From: Stenotrophomonas beteli
GTDB lineage: Bacteria > Pseudomonadota > Gammaproteobacteria > Xanthomonadales > Xanthomonadaceae
DNA: 64,000 bases
Reading direction: 5' to 3'
Assembly: GCF_001431665.1 (NCBI RefSeq)
Contig: NZ_LLXV01000027.1
Location: 49,011-113,010 of the forward strand
Within the stretch, counting starts at the first letter, position 1, and the number at the start of each line of letters is the position of its first letter. The position numbers and the translations under genes were made by a program. Below the pieces are notes generated by a model. It saw only the letters and a program-made list of their open reading frames with translations, had not been told where the DNA came from and searched no databases. Below, piece by piece: positions 62,597 to 64,000 of the stretch.

Positions 62597-62815
62597 CGAC
62601 CCGGTGACCCGCTGCCGTTTTCAGTCTGGCCTGTTGGCGGGTACCGCCATTCCATGCGGTGCCCTGCGCGCGTTTCGTATCTTTCTTAGCGCCCACAACA
62701 CGCAGGTAGCGCCTGCGTTTCACGGTGGCCCCGTCTGCCGTGACGTCTTTGCCTCTTCATCGGCTTCCGTTACCGCAACACGCTCACGGCTCCTTGGACC
62801 TGCGTGCGTTGCCCC

Positions 62816-64000
62816 ATGGATGGCTCTGTACCTGCTTCGCAGTGGATTGCCCTGCGCTCGGCGTTGGCGATGCCCAGCGATGCGCATCGCTTCCTGAAAC
62901 TGCATACATCGTGCGGACCCGACGTGCTGGTCGCCGAAACCCTCGATGGCGTCGAGCAGATCGACGGCCTCGGCTTCCAGTGGACGATCACCGCCTTGTC
63001 GCTGGACGCCGGCCTGGCGCTGGCACCGCTGATCGGGCAGGGCGCGCTGTTGCAGCTGCAACAGGCCGATGGCAGCGTGCGCCCGCTGCATGGCCGCATC
63101 ACGGCCGCCGAGCGGCTGGGCAGCAACGGCGGCCTGGCCCGCTACCGGCTGCGCCTGCAACCCTGGCTGGCGTTCCTCTCGCAGCGCGTGGACAGCTACG
63201 TTTTCCACGACAAGACCGTGGTCGAGATCGTCGAAGACCTGTTTGCCGACTACAGCGGGTTGGCACCGGCCTGGCGCTGGTCGCTGGGTGACGCCAGCCA
63301 GTACGCACGGCGCAGCCTGACCACGCAGTACCAGGAAAGCGACCTGGCCTTCGTCCAGCGGCTGCTGGCCGAAGAGGGCATCTATTACTGGTTCGAGCAT
63401 GCCGGCGAGCCCGGCGGTGCGGACTTCGGCACGCACACCCTGGTGCTGGCCGACCACAGCCATGACACGGCCGAGTTGGGCAGCGTGCGCTTCCATCGCC
63501 GCGACGAGAGCGAGCGCAGCGACAGCGTGCAGCAGTGGTCCACCGCGTACCGCTGGCGACCGGGCAAGGTCGAGCGCGCCACCTGGGATTACCGCACCCT
63601 GGAGCGGCGCCAGGCCAGCGCCGAGGCCGCGCAGAACAACGACCTGGGCATCGTCGATCGCGACACCTGCGGCCCGTATGGCTGGCAGGACAACGCCCGC
63701 GGCCAGCGGCGCGCGCAGCAGCATCTGGATGCGCTGCGCGTGCGCGCGCGCACGATCGAAGGCGCTGGCCAATGGCGGGCGCTGGCGCCGGGCGCGCGCT
63801 TCAACCTGTCGCAGCATCCGCAGGTGGGCGAGGATGCGCAGTTCCTGTGCCTGTCGGTGCACCACCAGGCACGCAACAACCTCGATGCCGAGGTGTTCGA
63901 CGCGCTGGAACAGACCCTGGGCCCCTCCAGCGTGGCCGCCCCTGCGCTGCCGGGCGCACTGTCCGGGCTGGCCTACGGAGATGTACCGGGTGAGGTCTCC
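62816..64000 (+). CDS. vgrG: VgrG, type VI secretion spike protein (3' end missing)
   Basis: The frame stays open from the ATG at 62816 to the end of the window (395 codons visible). It matches the gp27-like N-terminal part of VgrG, the tip of the type VI secretion tube: LQQADGSVRPLHGRITAAE, then RLRLQPWLAFLSQRVDSYVF, then ESDLAFVQRLLAEEGIYYWF, and later the start of the gp5-like region. The Shine-Dalgarno is weak. Any C-terminal effector domain and downstream effector or immunity genes lie outside the window. No other type VI genes are present here. Confidence 0.9.
   Translation, partial: MDGSVPASQWIALRSALAMPSDAHRFLKLHTSCGPDVLVAETLDGVEQIDGLGFQWTITALSLDAGLALAPLIGQGALLQLQQADGSVRPLHGRITAAERLGSNGGLARYRLRLQPWLAFLSQRVDSYVFHDKTVVEIVEDLFADYSGLAPAWRWSLGDASQYARRSLTTQYQESDLAFVQRLLAEEGIYYWFEHAGEPGGADFGTHTLVLADHSHDTAELGSVRFHRRDESERSDSVQQWSTAYRWRPGKVERATWDYRTLERRQASAEAAQNNDLGIVDRDTCGPYGWQDNARGQRRAQQHLDALRVRARTIEGAGQWRALAPGARFNLSQHPQVGEDAQFLCLSVHHQARNNLDAEVFDALEQTLGPSSVAAPALPGALSGLAYGDVPGEVS

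Overview
The window is GC-rich, densely coding DNA that looks like Stenotrophomonas (S. maltophilia complex). Two things support this. The first genes match the SmeDEF multidrug efflux operon. The gaps between genes carry many short palindromes that begin GTAG and end CTAC, the form of the SMAG/REP-like repeats of S. maltophilia. No tRNA, rRNA, CRISPR array, insertion sequence or integrase was seen. Most of the window is chromosomal backbone.

Layout. 1-5.8 kb: smeD (5' end missing), smeE, smeF. 5.9-7.8 kb: four small leftward genes (iron-permease-like membrane protein, two unknowns, nucleoside deaminase). 7.8-13.3 kb: ubiE, an M1 metallopeptidase lipoprotein, another lipoprotein, a HAD hydrolase and a leftward PfkB kinase. 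13.6-25.2 kb: the cell-shape and wall cluster mreB-mreC-mreD-mrdA-rodA, a second rodA, then after a 700-bp structured gap mltB-rlpA-dacC. 25.3-28.8 kb: a leftward LpxR-like lipid A deacylase, then ybeD-lipB-lipA for lipoate. 29-34.2 kb: a Prc-type protease, a DUF2242 lipoprotein, an unrecognised secreted protein and a short 6-phosphogluconate dehydrogenase. 34.7-36.3 kb: a Gfo/Idh/MocA oxidoreductase and a BON-domain protein. 36.5-40.3 kb: a three-gene phosphorelay cluster. 40.4-44.1 kb: the proteasome-like Anbu protease, folK, a pteridine reductase, a MidA-type methyltransferase and a VanZ-like protein.

44.3-56.6 kb is a complete N-acetylglucosamine/chitin-oligosaccharide utilisation locus in two divergent arms. 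Leftward are a glucokinase-family kinase, a TonB-dependent receptor and a GH20 hexosaminidase. Rightward are an MFS sugar permease (NagP type), a LacI regulator (NagR type), a SIS-domain glucosamine-6-phosphate deaminase, NagA and NagX. Operator-like palindromes lie between the arms. Together they would bring oligosaccharide across the outer membrane, cut it to GlcNAc, import and phosphorylate it, then deacetylate and deaminate it to fructose-6-phosphate.

56.8-64 kb looks more accessory: an autotransporter whose passenger carries RTX-like Gly/Asp repeats, an 830-bp gap with a probable decayed gene, an S41 peptidase coupled to a zinc-ribbon membrane protein, an SseB-family protein, and a type VI secretion VgrG cut off by the window end.

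The least explained region is 20.8-21.5 kb. It holds a 233-bp imperfect palindrome (a relative lies at 34.4-34.6 kb), an exact FNR-type box, and three consecutive strong stem-loops ahead of mltB.
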